Notes: generated from the sequence alone by a model not told the origin. Shown: positions 29,687 to 38,381, counted from the stretch's first letter. The stretch: DNA of 64,000 bases from Acinetobacter venetianus RAG-1 = CIP 110063 (GCF_000368585.1 NZ_KB849557.1:37763-101762), one strand, 5' to 3'. Numbers and translations are program-made.

Positions 29687-30058
29687 TCAGGAGGAGCTTT
29701 TGTTCTTCAGCTCCAAGCATAGTATCCTCAAATCCTCTAAAACCAATTCAGTATTAGTAAACACATCATTATTCCAATACCTCACCACTTTCAAACCCAA
29801 AGCTTCTAAAAACTTCGTTCGCTCAAAATCATAAGCTCGACCATCATCTGTATTATGTTGACTACCATCCAACTCAATCACTAAACCCAATTCATGGCAA
29901 TAAAAATCCACAATATACGGCGCAATCACATGCTGTCTGCGAAATTTGAGATTCATAAATCGTTTAGCACGGAGTAATTGCCATATCAGGTGTTCTGCAT
30001 CGGTGGCATTAGTCCGCATGGTTTTGGCGAATTCTAATAATTGTGGGTCTAGTTTCAT
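29687..30058 (-). CDS. DUF559 / Vsr-like endonuclease-fold protein
   Basis: 123 aa. It shows the DUF559 layout: N-terminal LLEFAKTMRTNATDAEHLIWQLLRAKRFMNLKFRRQHVIAPYIVDFYCHELGLVIELDGSQH, then ERTKFLEALGLKVVRYWNNDVFTN. The FRRQ...YIVDFYC...LVIELDGSQH pattern is the PD-(D/E)xK-like catalytic core shared with Vsr mismatch endonucleases. Family members are common in accessory regions; no function is established. Upstream (on the minus strand) is a REP-like repeat. Confidence 0.8.
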   Translation of the reverse strand: MKLDPQLLEFAKTMRTNATDAEHLIWQLLRAKRFMNLKFRRQHVIAPYIVDFYCHELGLVIELDGSQHNTDDGRAYDFERTKFLEALGLKVVRYWNNDVFTNTELVLEDLRILCLELKNKSSS

Positions 30059-30070
30059 TTTTTATTATTA

Positions 30071-30195
30071 CCTCTCCCTAGCCCTCTCCTAAAAGGAGAG
30101 GGAACGTTCATTATAAATTTTATGCAAGTATATAATCACTTGTGACTCCCTCTCCCTATGGGATGAGAAGTATTGCTTCGCAAGGGGGTGAGGGA
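30071..30195. repeat. REP-like palindromic repeat pair
   Basis: A hairpin CCCTCTCCT/AGGAGAGGG (30082-30102) followed about 50 nt later by CTCCCTCTCCC ... GGGGGTGAGGG. Same C/T-rich versus G/A-rich composition as the repeat at 3250-3320. Located between the DUF559 and J-domain genes; DUF559 genes are often found next to such elements. Confidence 0.6.
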
Positions 30196-30198
30196 AAC

Positions 30199-31215
30199 CT
30201 ATAAAACTCCATGCCCCAACAACATCTCTATCCCACTCACCTTTTTCATATACTTTAAACGTTCCTTTTCCCACTTCAACTGCTGCTTTAACTCATCACA
30301 ATCCACATCTATGGCTTTATACACATCCCCAATATGTACATGCTCGGCTTTAACTTTTTTCGCCAACTGAAAAGAATCTAAAATCTCATCTATTTGGCTT
30401 TCCAACTGCTGACTTTGAGCATCCAAAGCCAGTCGATAAAACTTTACTTGCTCCGCAGATAACGCTTTCGCCCCTACACATTTATTCTGTTCAAGCTGTA
30501 ATTGGAGTTTGAGTAAATAAAACAAATCCTGCTGCTCATAAGCCTGACTTGCCTGCTGGAACAACTCGGTTTTTTCTGCTTTCTTGCTCTCGTCTTGCTC
30601 ACGGTCAGGATGAATCATCGCGGCAATTTTTAAATACACCGTTTTCAGTGACTGGGCTGCCATCTGCTCCGCTTGTTCCCGTTTCTGCTGCTGTCTTTGC
30701 TGTTTAGCGTGTTCTCGTGCTAGTTGCTGCTCGGCTGCATGTTGTTCAAAGTCATCTTCATACGATGTTATTTGCTCATCACGTTCAAGCTGATCGACTT
30801 TTACTTGCTGCACTTTTTTGCTTTTCTTGGCGGACTGCTGTGCATGTTGCTGATAAAAAGTATCAATCTGATCGACTTGTTGCTGCTGTTCGTTGGAGAG
30901 CATTTTGGAATGTTTCAACATGCGCGCACGTTGGGCAATGCTTTCATCCAACTGCTGCATATCTGCTTTGGAAAATTCATGACTGTGTAACATATCCCAA
31001 AGCTGTTGCAACTGCTGAAATAGAACAGCATGGAGTTCACTATAAATAGGTAGAAGTTTTTGCCGTGTATGTTGCTGAATTTCGTCTTGGGCATTTTGCC
31101 ATATAGCAAGGCTGATTTTTTGCTGTTCAATTTTATCAATCAGGCGATTCAGTTTTTTCTGCTGTGGAGACTGTTCTGCCCCTTGCTGCATGCTGACTTT
31201 AAGATCAAAGGACAT
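30199..31215 (-). CDS. J-domain-like coiled-coil protein
   Basis: 338 aa, very rich in Gln and Lys. Long coiled-coil segments cover about residues 20-190. A J-domain-like stretch follows with LKTVYLKIAAMIHPDREQDESKKAEKTELFQQASQAYEQQDLFYLLKLQ. The HPD tripeptide needed to stimulate DnaK-type ATPases is intact. The C-terminus is a further coiled coil. The start at 31215 (MSFDLKVSM) is preferred to an in-frame ATG 19 codons upstream. Probably an auxiliary Hsp70 co-chaperone; the client is unknown. Confidence 0.65.
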   Translation of the reverse strand: MSFDLKVSMQQGAEQSPQQKKLNRLIDKIEQQKISLAIWQNAQDEIQQHTRQKLLPIYSELHAVLFQQLQQLWDMLHSHEFSKADMQQLDESIAQRARMLKHSKMLSNEQQQQVDQIDTFYQQHAQQSAKKSKKVQQVKVDQLERDEQITSYEDDFEQHAAEQQLAREHAKQQRQQQKREQAEQMAAQSLKTVYLKIAAMIHPDREQDESKKAEKTELFQQASQAYEQQDLFYLLKLQLQLEQNKCVGAKALSAEQVKFYRLALDAQSQQLESQIDEILDSFQLAKKVKAEHVHIGDVYKAIDVDCDELKQQLKWEKERLKYMKKVSGIEMLLGHGVL

Positions 31216-31322
31216 CACACATCTACCTGAAAAAGAAAAAGTGTAGCAATAATCAAAGGCCAAAAGTAGCACTCAGGCCTTTGAACAGCTAGGCAAATCG
31301 ATCTGAAAAAGCAAAGGAACAA

Positions 31323-33017
31323 CTAAGCAAGACAATCCGTAGCATCAGTAATTAAAGAAATTACCCGATTACGCCCCTGCTGTTTCGCCCGATATAAGCA
31401 CTGGTCGGCACGGCGAATAGCATCGTTCATATCCGCATCATCCACCTGAGCCAGACTGACCCCAATACTAAGACTGACGGGATGATTGTCGATAATGGAT
31501 TCTTGTTCAATCGCGCTACGGATTTTCTCCGCCAAGTGCATCGCCCCCTCAAGCGTTGTTGCAGGCAATAATGCAATAAATTCCTCACCCCCCAAACGCG
31601 CCACAAAGTCAGTAATACGTAGCGTCGTCGGTAAAATCTCAGCTACACGTTGCAACACTTGATCGCCCACCTCATGCCCAAAGCTATCATTCACCTTTTT
31701 GAAAAAGTCGATATCCATCAACAGTACTGCATAGGTCTGTTCAGTACGTGACATTTGGGTAAATAAATAGCTCAAATAATCATTAAAAGCACGACGATTA
31801 TGCAAGCCAGTCAAAGCATCGTAACGAGCAATGTGCGCCAATTCGACATTGGCTACTTGTAACTCATGTGTGCGTTCAGCCACTTTCTGTTCCAGTGTGG
31901 CATTGGCATCCAGCAGTTGATGCTTTTGAGTGAGCAAGGTATCAGTCATACTTTGTAAAGAATGTGACAAACCTTTTATTTCGCGAATACTGGTCTGGGT
32001 TGCAAAGCGAATATCTTCTTGCCCCTTTTCGACTGCATGGGCTGACTGCGCCAAAGTTTCAATTGGACGACTAAAACGATTCGCTAATTTATAGGTCATC
32101 AATAACAATAACAGCGACAAGATAAAGCCGATCGCCAAGATTTTATGTTGCAGTGATTTCACTTCAGCTAAGGCAATCGACATCGGCTGACGAATAATGA
32201 CATGCCAACCTAAATTCATCTGGGTCTGTGAAAGCACAGGCACGTCAGTGGTTAAATATTGTTGATCTTCGCTCCAATTATCTACAAAATAATTGGCTTT
32301 ATGTTTTTTAGAAACAGGAGGTTGTACTTGTCCGATACTCTTAAACGGATACAGAATTTCACCCTGCTGATTCACAATAAAGACTTCAATGCCACGTTGT
32401 GCAGCATTTTCAGACAGTGAACTGCTCAATACATGACTTGCCCAACTCCAGTCGGCATGCGCCGCCAATACCCCTTTGAGTTTCTTGGTATACGGATCAT
32501 AAATGGGAGTGGCAAAATCAATGAAACGCATTGGTTCATTGGGGTTAATAGCTTTAATTTTCTTCGCCAGTAAAACCGCTTTATGCACATCGCCCAAATA
32601 GACTTGCTTGGAACCATGAATGAACCACGGGCGTTCCGATACATCCGCGCCTTGTAAGAGATGATCAGCAGCAACGGCAACTTGTCCGTCAGGATCAGCA
32701 ATCCCAATCCAAGCATAATATTTATAAGATGTTTTAACTTGATCGAGTTGTTGTTGCACTCTTGGATTTTGAAAATCGGCTTCAGCAAAAAACGGCGACT
32801 GACTTAATAGCACCATCTCCCGTTCACGTTCTGTGAGGGAGTTTGCCAAGGTATTGCTGATACTTTTTGCCGCAATATATAAGGTTTGCCCACTACTTTT
32901 GCTCATTTGAACCGAGGCAGTCTTACCTATGTATAAGGTAATACAGAGTCCTAAGATAAAAGACATCCCTGCAAATAAAATCAGGAGTCGATTACGAAAG
33001 GAATCTATACGAAACAT
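31323..33017 (-). CDS. Membrane diguanylate cyclase with periplasmic dCACHE sensor
   Basis: 564 aa. N-terminal helix (LLILFAGMSFILGLCITLYIG), a periplasmic dCACHE-type sensor of about 240 residues (YKYYAWIGIADPDGQVAVAAD, VYLGDVHKA, FIDFATPIYDPYTKKLKGVLAAHADW), a second helix, a HAMP-like segment, a coiled coil, and a C-terminal GGDEF domain. The catalytic loop is GGEEF, preceded by the inhibitory I-site RITD five residues before, so it should make cyclic di-GMP and be product-inhibited. The ribosome site lies in a hairpin (33028-33052). Confidence 0.88.
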   Translation of the reverse strand: MFRIDSFRNRLLILFAGMSFILGLCITLYIGKTASVQMSKSSGQTLYIAAKSISNTLANSLTEREREMVLLSQSPFFAEADFQNPRVQQQLDQVKTSYKYYAWIGIADPDGQVAVAADHLLQGADVSERPWFIHGSKQVYLGDVHKAVLLAKKIKAINPNEPMRFIDFATPIYDPYTKKLKGVLAAHADWSWASHVLSSSLSENAAQRGIEVFIVNQQGEILYPFKSIGQVQPPVSKKHKANYFVDNWSEDQQYLTTDVPVLSQTQMNLGWHVIIRQPMSIALAEVKSLQHKILAIGFILSLLLLLMTYKLANRFSRPIETLAQSAHAVEKGQEDIRFATQTSIREIKGLSHSLQSMTDTLLTQKHQLLDANATLEQKVAERTHELQVANVELAHIARYDALTGLHNRRAFNDYLSYLFTQMSRTEQTYAVLLMDIDFFKKVNDSFGHEVGDQVLQRVAEILPTTLRITDFVARLGGEEFIALLPATTLEGAMHLAEKIRSAIEQESIIDNHPVSLSIGVSLAQVDDADMNDAIRRADQCLYRAKQQGRNRVISLITDATDCLA

Positions 33018-33027
33018 ATCATTTTCA

Positions 33028-33052
33028 CCTTAAAGCAAACTGCTTTTTAAGG
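33028..33052 (-). promoter_or_regulatory. Hairpin sequestering the ribosome-binding site of the GGDEF gene
   Basis: On the minus strand an inverted repeat with outer arms CCTTAAA/TTTAAGG and inner GCA/TGC ends in AAGG, which is the start of the AAGGTGA Shine-Dalgarno sequence for the ATG at 33017. Folding would hide that site, so translation could depend on temperature or a trans factor. Inference from sequence only. Confidence 0.4.
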
Positions 33053-33263
33053 TTCGCAATATATCAGATATCCTTTATTAATTATTAAGCTTAAATACCT
33101 AATAGCCTTGAAAATTCAATCATTCCGATAGAAATAGACTTTGGTTCTAGTACTATCCTTGCCACAAAAAAATGGCATTCTTATCAAGGTTCAGACAAGG
33201 ATAACGACCGTTTTCTTTTTTAGCTCTACAATATCCATAAAGCTGTGCTATTTTTAAGCAAAA

Positions 33264-33270
33264 TGCACCA
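33264..33270 (+). promoter_or_regulatory. NtrC-like half-site upstream of amt
   Basis: TGCACCA is a perfect half of the NtrC consensus (TGCACCA-N4-TGGTGCA), about 35 nt upstream of the sigma-54 box. A second perfect half in the other orientation, TGGTGCA, lies at 33386-33392. Confidence 0.4.
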
Positions 33271-33303
33271 CTTTTCACCAAAACTCACAATTAAATTCTA
33301 AAT

Positions 33304-33319
33304 TGGTGCGTTTTTTGCA
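33304..33319 (+). promoter_or_regulatory. Sigma-54 (RpoN) promoter of amt
   Basis: TGGTGC-N4-TTTGCA with GG at 33305-33306 and GC at 33317-33318, exactly 10 nt apart, the invariant -24/-12 spacing. The TTGCA block is perfect. The gene downstream is an ammonium transporter, a textbook RpoN/NtrC target. Confidence 0.65.
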
Positions 33320-33450
33320 TAATAATTCCCATTAAATTGAGTTGTACTCGTATAACTTGAGTTTTTAGATTTACTAAATCTATTTTGGTGCAAAAAACGA
33401 ATCAAACATTTACACCAAGACTAGATTTAGCACTTTTTTTGAGCACCACT

Positions 33451-34638
33451 ATGCAAAACGTAGATTTATTTTTCTTACTGCTCGGTGCAGTACTGGTATT
33501 GGCAATGCATGCTGGATTTGCATTCTTGGAACTTGGCACAGTACGCCATAAAAACCAAGTCAATGCTCTAAGTAAAATCCTCACAGACTTTGCGATTTCA
33601 GCAATCGCATACTTCTTTGTGGGTTATTGGATTGCATACGGACAAAACTTTTTCCATATGGGGGCTGTCCTTGCAGAAGATCATGGCTATAACTTGATGC
33701 GCTGCTTCTTCTTACTGACATTTGCTGCTGCGATCCCTGCTATTGTTTCGGGAGGTATTGCTGAACGCGCGAAAATGCGCCCACAAGCTATCGCAACCTT
33801 GCTGTTAGTTGCACTGATTTATCCATTCTATGAAGGCATGATCTGGAACGGTAACTATGGTGTACAAACATGGTTAGAAAGTACATTCGGCGCAAGTTTC
33901 CATGACTTTGCTGGTTCTGTCGTTGTACATGCAATGGGTGGATGGATTGCTTTAGCAGCCGTGATTTTACTCGGTGCTCGTCATGGTCGTTATAAGAAAG
34001 ATGGTCGCGTCAGCGCGCATCCACCCTCATCAATTCCATTTCTCGCTTTAGGTTCATGGATTCTGATTGTAGGTTGGTTTGGCTTTAATGTGATGAGTGC
34101 GCAACGTGTAGAAGCGATTTCGGGATTGGTGGCAATCAACTCTTTAATGGCAATGGTCGGCGGTACTTTAGCAGCGAACTTTATGGGCAAAAATGACCCT
34201 GGTTTCTTACACAATGGTCCATTGGCTGGCTTAGTTGCAATCTGCGCAGGCTCAGATATTGTGCATCCAATTGGTGCATTATTGATTGGTGGCGTTGCGG
34301 GTGCACTATTTGTTTACCTATTCACTTATACACAAAATAAATTAAAAGTGGATGATGTACTAGGTGTATGGCCATTACATGGCGTATGTGGTGCATTTGG
34401 TGGTATCGCTGCGGGTATTTTTGGTCAAGAAATGCTTGGAGGTTTAGGTGGGGTTTCGCTTATGTCTCAAATCATAGGTACAGGTTTAGGAATTGCGATC
34501 GCACTTGTCGGTGGCTTTGTGGTGTATGGCATCTTGAAAGCAACTTTAGGTATCCGTCTTTCTCAAGAGGATGAATATCGTGGTGCTGACCTTTCTATTC
34601 ATAAAATTTCAGCCAACTCCGAAGAGTCGATGTTCTAA
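33451..34638 (+). CDS. amt: Ammonium transporter (Amt/AmtB family)
   Basis: 395-aa inner-membrane ammonia/ammonium channel with about eleven helices. Signatures are DLFFLLLGAVLVLAMHAGFAFLELGTVRHKNQVNAL, the FAGSVVVHAMGGWIALAAVILLG block carrying the pore His, and DVLGVWPLHGVCGAFGGIAAGIFG with the second pore His. An in-frame TTG 22 codons upstream exists, but MQNVDLFFLLLGAVLV at 33451 matches the mature topology, and GAG precedes it. No glnK is adjacent. Confidence 0.92.
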   Translation: MQNVDLFFLLLGAVLVLAMHAGFAFLELGTVRHKNQVNALSKILTDFAISAIAYFFVGYWIAYGQNFFHMGAVLAEDHGYNLMRCFFLLTFAAAIPAIVSGGIAERAKMRPQAIATLLLVALIYPFYEGMIWNGNYGVQTWLESTFGASFHDFAGSVVVHAMGGWIALAAVILLGARHGRYKKDGRVSAHPPSSIPFLALGSWILIVGWFGFNVMSAQRVEAISGLVAINSLMAMVGGTLAANFMGKNDPGFLHNGPLAGLVAICAGSDIVHPIGALLIGGVAGALFVYLFTYTQNKLKVDDVLGVWPLHGVCGAFGGIAAGIFGQEMLGGLGGVSLMSQIIGTGLGIAIALVGGFVVYGILKATLGIRLSQEDEYRGADLSIHKISANSEESMF

Positions 34639-34652
34639 TTTTTCAGTAAGTT

Positions 34653-34678
34653 AAAGCGGCTAAAAAGCCGCTTTTTTT
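34653..34678 (+). terminator. Rho-independent terminator of amt
   Basis: AAAGCGGCT/AGCCGCTTT stem with AAAA loop and a T tract. Confidence 0.88.
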
Positions 34679-34685
34679 ATGCTTA

Positions 34686-34702
34686 TTTAAGAGATGCTTA
34701 AG
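34686..34702 (+). promoter_or_regulatory. PmrA box upstream of PAP2 phosphatase gene
   Basis: TTTAAG-AGATG-CTTAAG fits the PmrA consensus of two (C/T)TTAAG hexamers 5 nt apart perfectly. It lies about 45-55 nt before the phosphatase start, where a PmrA-activated -35 region would be, and the pmrCAB operon is 1.6 kb away. Confidence 0.65.
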
Positions 34703-34754
34703 ATTAGAACAGTTTAATAAAAAATATATTGTCTTCATTTGAATTGTGCCGCCT

Positions 34755-35471
34755 ATGCACCTGAAAACACCTTTTTTTATACAGATGAGTTTTCTTCTGC
34801 TACTCAGTTTTTTCATTTTACTCTGGGTTTTTCCTGTGGGTGGATCAATTGACTTATATCTCATCCAACCGTGGGTCGGTACATTTGGAGACTTTGCACT
34901 CAAAGGTGATTGGTATTTGGCAAAGCTAAATCATAGCTATGTAAAACAGATCATTACCGTTGTGTATGTGACCTTTTTTATTTTATGGGCACTGTCTTTT
35001 AAAGTCGAAAAATTCAAAGCGAAACGTTGGCAATATGGCTATATGTTTTGGGTCAGCATGCTATGTACTTGTATCGTTGGCTTTATGAAAGCGCATTCGG
35101 CTCACGCCTGCCCTTGGGCAATGACACATGAAACTGCGACAGGATTTGTATGGGATTTTTCAGCTACCGCAGGCCATTGTTTCCCAGGTGGGCATGCAAG
35201 TACTGGCTTTGCACTCATTACAGGCTATTTTGTTTATCGACTTGATCAAAAAGGTCGTGCATGGTTTTACTTATTTGCAAGTGTCATTTTAGGCTTTGCA
35301 ATGGGATGGGCACAAATGATGCGTGGTGCGCATTTCTTAAGTCATAATCTTTGGACGGGATGGATCTGCCTTGCAATTAACTTTGTTGTTTATGCAATCA
35401 CCTACAAACGCCATCTTGCAAATAGTACGACCATTTCCATACCTCAATCTAAGCTTGATGTGGTAAAGTGA
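34755..35471 (+). CDS. PAP2-superfamily phosphatase, candidate PmrA-regulated lipid A/lipid phosphatase
   Basis: 238 aa from ATG 34755 (GTG 34746 is also possible). Integral membrane protein with about five helices and PAP2 motifs: FMKAHSAHACPWAM (modified first motif), GHCFPGGHASTGFALITGYF (PSGH-like), and RGAHFLSHNLWTGW (H-x3-D-like, with N replacing D). The Cys-rich CPWAM and PGGHAS forms recall LpxE/LpxT-like and KdsF-type lipid A enzymes rather than classic PgpB. With the PmrA box ahead of it and PmrCAB nearby, a lipid A or phosphoethanolamine-donor role is inferred. Confidence 0.75.
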   Translation: MHLKTPFFIQMSFLLLLSFFILLWVFPVGGSIDLYLIQPWVGTFGDFALKGDWYLAKLNHSYVKQIITVVYVTFFILWALSFKVEKFKAKRWQYGYMFWVSMLCTCIVGFMKAHSAHACPWAMTHETATGFVWDFSATAGHCFPGGHASTGFALITGYFVYRLDQKGRAWFYLFASVILGFAMGWAQMMRGAHFLSHNLWTGWICLAINFVVYAITYKRHLANSTTISIPQSKLDVVK

Positions 35472-35517
35472 CCTCCTAATGGAACGGTTATAATCACTTA
35501 GGTATAGTTTGTTGCGA

Positions 35518-36321
35518 ATGGATGACTTTCAAGAATTTCTAGAAACCGCTTTAGTTACTCAGCAAGAATCAATTAAAGCGTACACCTTAGACTCTGGGAA
35601 AGTGTGGTTAAAGAAAGCGTCTGAACGTCATGGTTTGTGGTTATACACGCCTCTAAAATGGTTGGCCAAAATTTTTAACTTGGGTGCAATCATGCCTGTT
35701 CCGAATCAAGGTGGTTCGGCAGCGATTCAATGTGAATACAATCGTATCCAACAGCTCAAAGCATTGGGAGTGTCAACCCCAAATGTTCTAGCGCTTTCCA
35801 AAAAAGGCATACTCTTAGAAGATCTTGGTTCGCAACGTCAAAGCAAGGTAAAGCAATTAGACCAATCCTTGGCACGTTGCAAAGATGATATTGCAGGCAA
35901 ATTAAACTTGTTTACTCAAGCGATTCAAGCCATCCAGCATGTACATTTGCAAGGTGGATATTTAAGTGAAGCTTTTGCTCGCAACATTCTGGTAGACAAA
36001 GATACTCATTTTAGTTTTATTGATTTTGAAACAGATCCAGCATCTGTGCTAAGCCTACATGATTGCTATGTTCGAGATTGGTTGTTGTATATTTTCTCTA
36101 CTGCTTATCACTTCGAGTTTGAACAGCTTTCTGAAGCCAGTCAAATTCTATATCGAGCATTACTCGCAGAGCCGCAAGTCTATAAAGACATTTGCAAAGT
36201 GGGTAAGCGCTTAAATTGGGTTTTACGTTTAAATGTCAGTCGTGTTGGCAATGATGGCAAACGCATCCAAAAATGCGTGCTGTTTTTACGCTATTTAAGA
36301 GAACATGGCGAAGTTAAATGA
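35518..36321 (+). CDS. BUD32/RIO-like (lipopolysaccharide-kinase-type) protein kinase-fold enzyme
   Basis: 267 aa, ATG at 35518 (an upstream TTG TTG is open but has no ribosome site). Kinase-fold landmarks are NQGGSAAIQCEYNRIQQLKALGVSTP (Glu of the N-lobe), VHLQGGYLSEAFARNILVDKD (HRD-like catalytic loop) and FSFIDFETDP (DFG-like Asp). It resembles the BUD32/WaaP-type kinases of proteobacteria that phosphorylate lipid A core sugars or small proteins. It follows the PAP2 gene by 46 nt, probably the same operon, next to pmrB, so a lipopolysaccharide role is attractive but unproven. Confidence 0.65.
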   Translation: MDDFQEFLETALVTQQESIKAYTLDSGKVWLKKASERHGLWLYTPLKWLAKIFNLGAIMPVPNQGGSAAIQCEYNRIQQLKALGVSTPNVLALSKKGILLEDLGSQRQSKVKQLDQSLARCKDDIAGKLNLFTQAIQAIQHVHLQGGYLSEAFARNILVDKDTHFSFIDFETDPASVLSLHDCYVRDWLLYIFSTAYHFEFEQLSEASQILYRALLAEPQVYKDICKVGKRLNWVLRLNVSRVGNDGKRIQKCVLFLRYLREHGEVK

Positions 36322-36347
36322 TGATCACATATTAACTTGCTAGCAAC

Positions 36348-37685
36348 TTATCCGTGACGCTCAAGCTTTTTAGGCAAGCGAACTGTCACTAACAATCCGC
36401 CCAAATCAATACTGCGCCCCAATTGCAACGTTCCACCGAGTCGCTGAGTCGCTTTGTCAACAATAGAAAGTCCTAAACCACTACCCACTTCAAGATGATG
36501 ATGAACACGGTAAAAGCGCTTTAAAACTTTGTCATAGTTTTCAGGGGCAATTCCTGAACCACTGTCTTCGATTTGAATACAAGCATAATCCTCATTCTCG
36601 TTATAAACTGAAATGTTAATGATGCCCTGACTTGGCGTATATTTGATTGCATTATCAATCAGATTGAAAATGATTGAATGCACCGTCGACTCAAGACTTT
36701 GCATCTCAATCACATCATTTCGTTCAAAACCAAGATCAATTTCTTTCTGCATAGCGAGATTGACCAGTTGCTCAACACAGTTCAAAGCAACATCATTCAA
36801 ACGGAATAGCGTATTCGGCTCGATCAACATCAGACCGACATCTTGTTTTGCCAAAGCCAAGAGTTGAGTGACCAAATGCTGAATACGTGCCAGTCCCTTA
36901 CTTAGATTTTTTAAGGATTCATGTTCTGGGAACTGACTCATCAAAATCTTAGTCTGTAGATTCAATGCAGTTACTGGCGTACGAAGCTCATGCGCAGCAT
37001 CTGCAATAAACTGCTTTTGTTCCGCCTGAGCATGTTGAATTCGCTCGAACAGATGGTTCATTTCCTCAATGGTTGGGATGAGTTCTTGAGGATATTCTTT
37101 ACTATCAATCGGTGCTAAGCCATCCGAATCACGTTGCTGTAATTCTGCTTTAAAATCATCTAGCGGTTTGAGACTCAGGCTAATAATAAAAGCCAAGATA
37201 ATAATCGCAAATGGTAGTAGCAACACATAAGGAATAAACATACTCCCAGCAAGTTCCCATGCGAAGCTTTTACGGACTTGCTCCTGTTGACTGACTTGAA
37301 TTTGATAATCTTTTAGCGGAATAACATAAACGCGCCATTTGCCTTGTGGTGTTTCTTGGGTATAGAAACCCGCCTGTTGCACTGGTGGAATCAACAAATG
37401 GGTTTGATGCCATAAATGGCTTTGATCCTTATACGCCCAGATATCGACAAGTAGGTCTTCTTCATGATAGGTGCGATGCAACTCAACCTTACTTGCAACG
37501 GGCGTTAGAGGCTGAGTTGTTGAACGTTCTGCCATATATTGCATTTGCGTATCAAGAATTTCATCTACTTCATGCAAGGCAATTTTATAAGCAGTAAAAA
37601 TCAATAAGCATCCAAGCAATAAACTAAAGATTGATGTGCCCCAAATGAGCCGTTTTTTTAGCGAATATTGCTTGGGTGTTTTCAT
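36348..37685 (-). CDS. pmrB: Sensor histidine kinase PmrB
   Basis: 445-aa inner-membrane sensor. TM1 at about residues 14-34, a periplasmic domain of about 110 residues, TM2 at about 150-172, HAMP linker, HisKA box FIADAAHELRTPVTALNLQ with the phosphorylated His at about 232, and HATPase motifs NLIDNAIKYTP, DSGSGIAP and GSGLGLSIV. It senses cationic peptides, Fe3+ or low pH and phosphorylates PmrA. Last gene of pmrCAB, 5 nt after pmrA. In A. baumannii, mutations here give colistin resistance. Confidence 0.93.
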   Translation of the reverse strand: MKTPKQYSLKKRLIWGTSIFSLLLGCLLIFTAYKIALHEVDEILDTQMQYMAERSTTQPLTPVASKVELHRTYHEEDLLVDIWAYKDQSHLWHQTHLLIPPVQQAGFYTQETPQGKWRVYVIPLKDYQIQVSQQEQVRKSFAWELAGSMFIPYVLLLPFAIIILAFIISLSLKPLDDFKAELQQRDSDGLAPIDSKEYPQELIPTIEEMNHLFERIQHAQAEQKQFIADAAHELRTPVTALNLQTKILMSQFPEHESLKNLSKGLARIQHLVTQLLALAKQDVGLMLIEPNTLFRLNDVALNCVEQLVNLAMQKEIDLGFERNDVIEMQSLESTVHSIIFNLIDNAIKYTPSQGIINISVYNENEDYACIQIEDSGSGIAPENYDKVLKRFYRVHHHLEVGSGLGLSIVDKATQRLGGTLQLGRSIDLGGLLVTVRLPKKLERHG

Positions 37686-37690
37686 AAGTC

Positions 37691-38368
37691 TTAGGGTTGT
37701 CCCAGTCGATAGCCTAATCCACGAATCGTACGAATGAAGTCTTTACCTAGTTTTGCACGCAAATGGTGGACATACACTTCAATTGTATTACTCGTGACTT
37801 CACTATCAAAATCATACAACTTATCTTCAAGGTTTGCTTTGGAAAAAATCTTATTGGGATGCGTTACCATTGGAATAAGAATCGCCCACTCACGATTTGA
37901 CAACTCGATTTGCTGACCTTTGAACGTCGCTAAATGCTGTTCGACATCCAAGACTAAATCGCCACTTTTCAACAGTTGCGAATTATTTTTCAATTGCGTC
38001 ATTGCTGTATTGCCACGGCGTAACAATGCATTGATACGGGCAAGCAATTCATCAAATTCATAAGGTTTAATCAAATAGTCATCTGCTCCCTGATTTAAAC
38101 CTTCAACACGATTTTGCAGTTGGTCTCGCGCCGAAATAATCAACACAGGCAATGCGCTTCGTTGACGAATTTGACGCAAAATCTGCATACCATCCATTAA
38201 TGGCAAACCAAGATCGAGTAACACCAAATCAAAATCTTGCTTTGATAAAAGCGTTAACCCATCTACACCGTTATTGACCCATTCCACGTCAAATTGATGA
38301 TATCGCAATAACGTCAATGTCGACTCTGCAATCATAAAATCATCTTCGATCATCAAGATTTTGGTCAT
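37691..38368 (-). CDS. pmrA: Response regulator PmrA
   Basis: 225-aa OmpR/PhoB-type regulator. Receiver domain with acidic pair EDD at 8-10, phospho-acceptor Asp at about 52 in LVLLDLGLP and Lys in LIKPYEFDELLARI. The C-terminal winged helix ends SNTIEVYVHHLRAKLGKDFIRTIRGLGYRL. It activates pmrC through the PmrA box at 40077-40093, and presumably the PAP2 gene through 34686-34702. It sits between pmrC (13 nt) and pmrB. Confidence 0.95.
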   Translation of the reverse strand: MTKILMIEDDFMIAESTLTLLRYHQFDVEWVNNGVDGLTLLSKQDFDLVLLDLGLPLMDGMQILRQIRQRSALPVLIISARDQLQNRVEGLNQGADDYLIKPYEFDELLARINALLRRGNTAMTQLKNNSQLLKSGDLVLDVEQHLATFKGQQIELSNREWAILIPMVTHPNKIFSKANLEDKLYDFDSEVTSNTIEVYVHHLRAKLGKDFIRTIRGLGYRLGQP

Positions 38369-38381
38369 GATTTCATCTCAC

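Larger units (their letters stand above)
33018..33450. other. Divergent intergenic region with regulatory sites
   Basis: 433 bp between the diguanylate cyclase and the ammonium transporter. It contains the ribosome-site hairpin of the former and a sigma-54-type promoter and NtrC-like half-sites for the latter. Nothing coding is supported. Confidence 0.6.
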
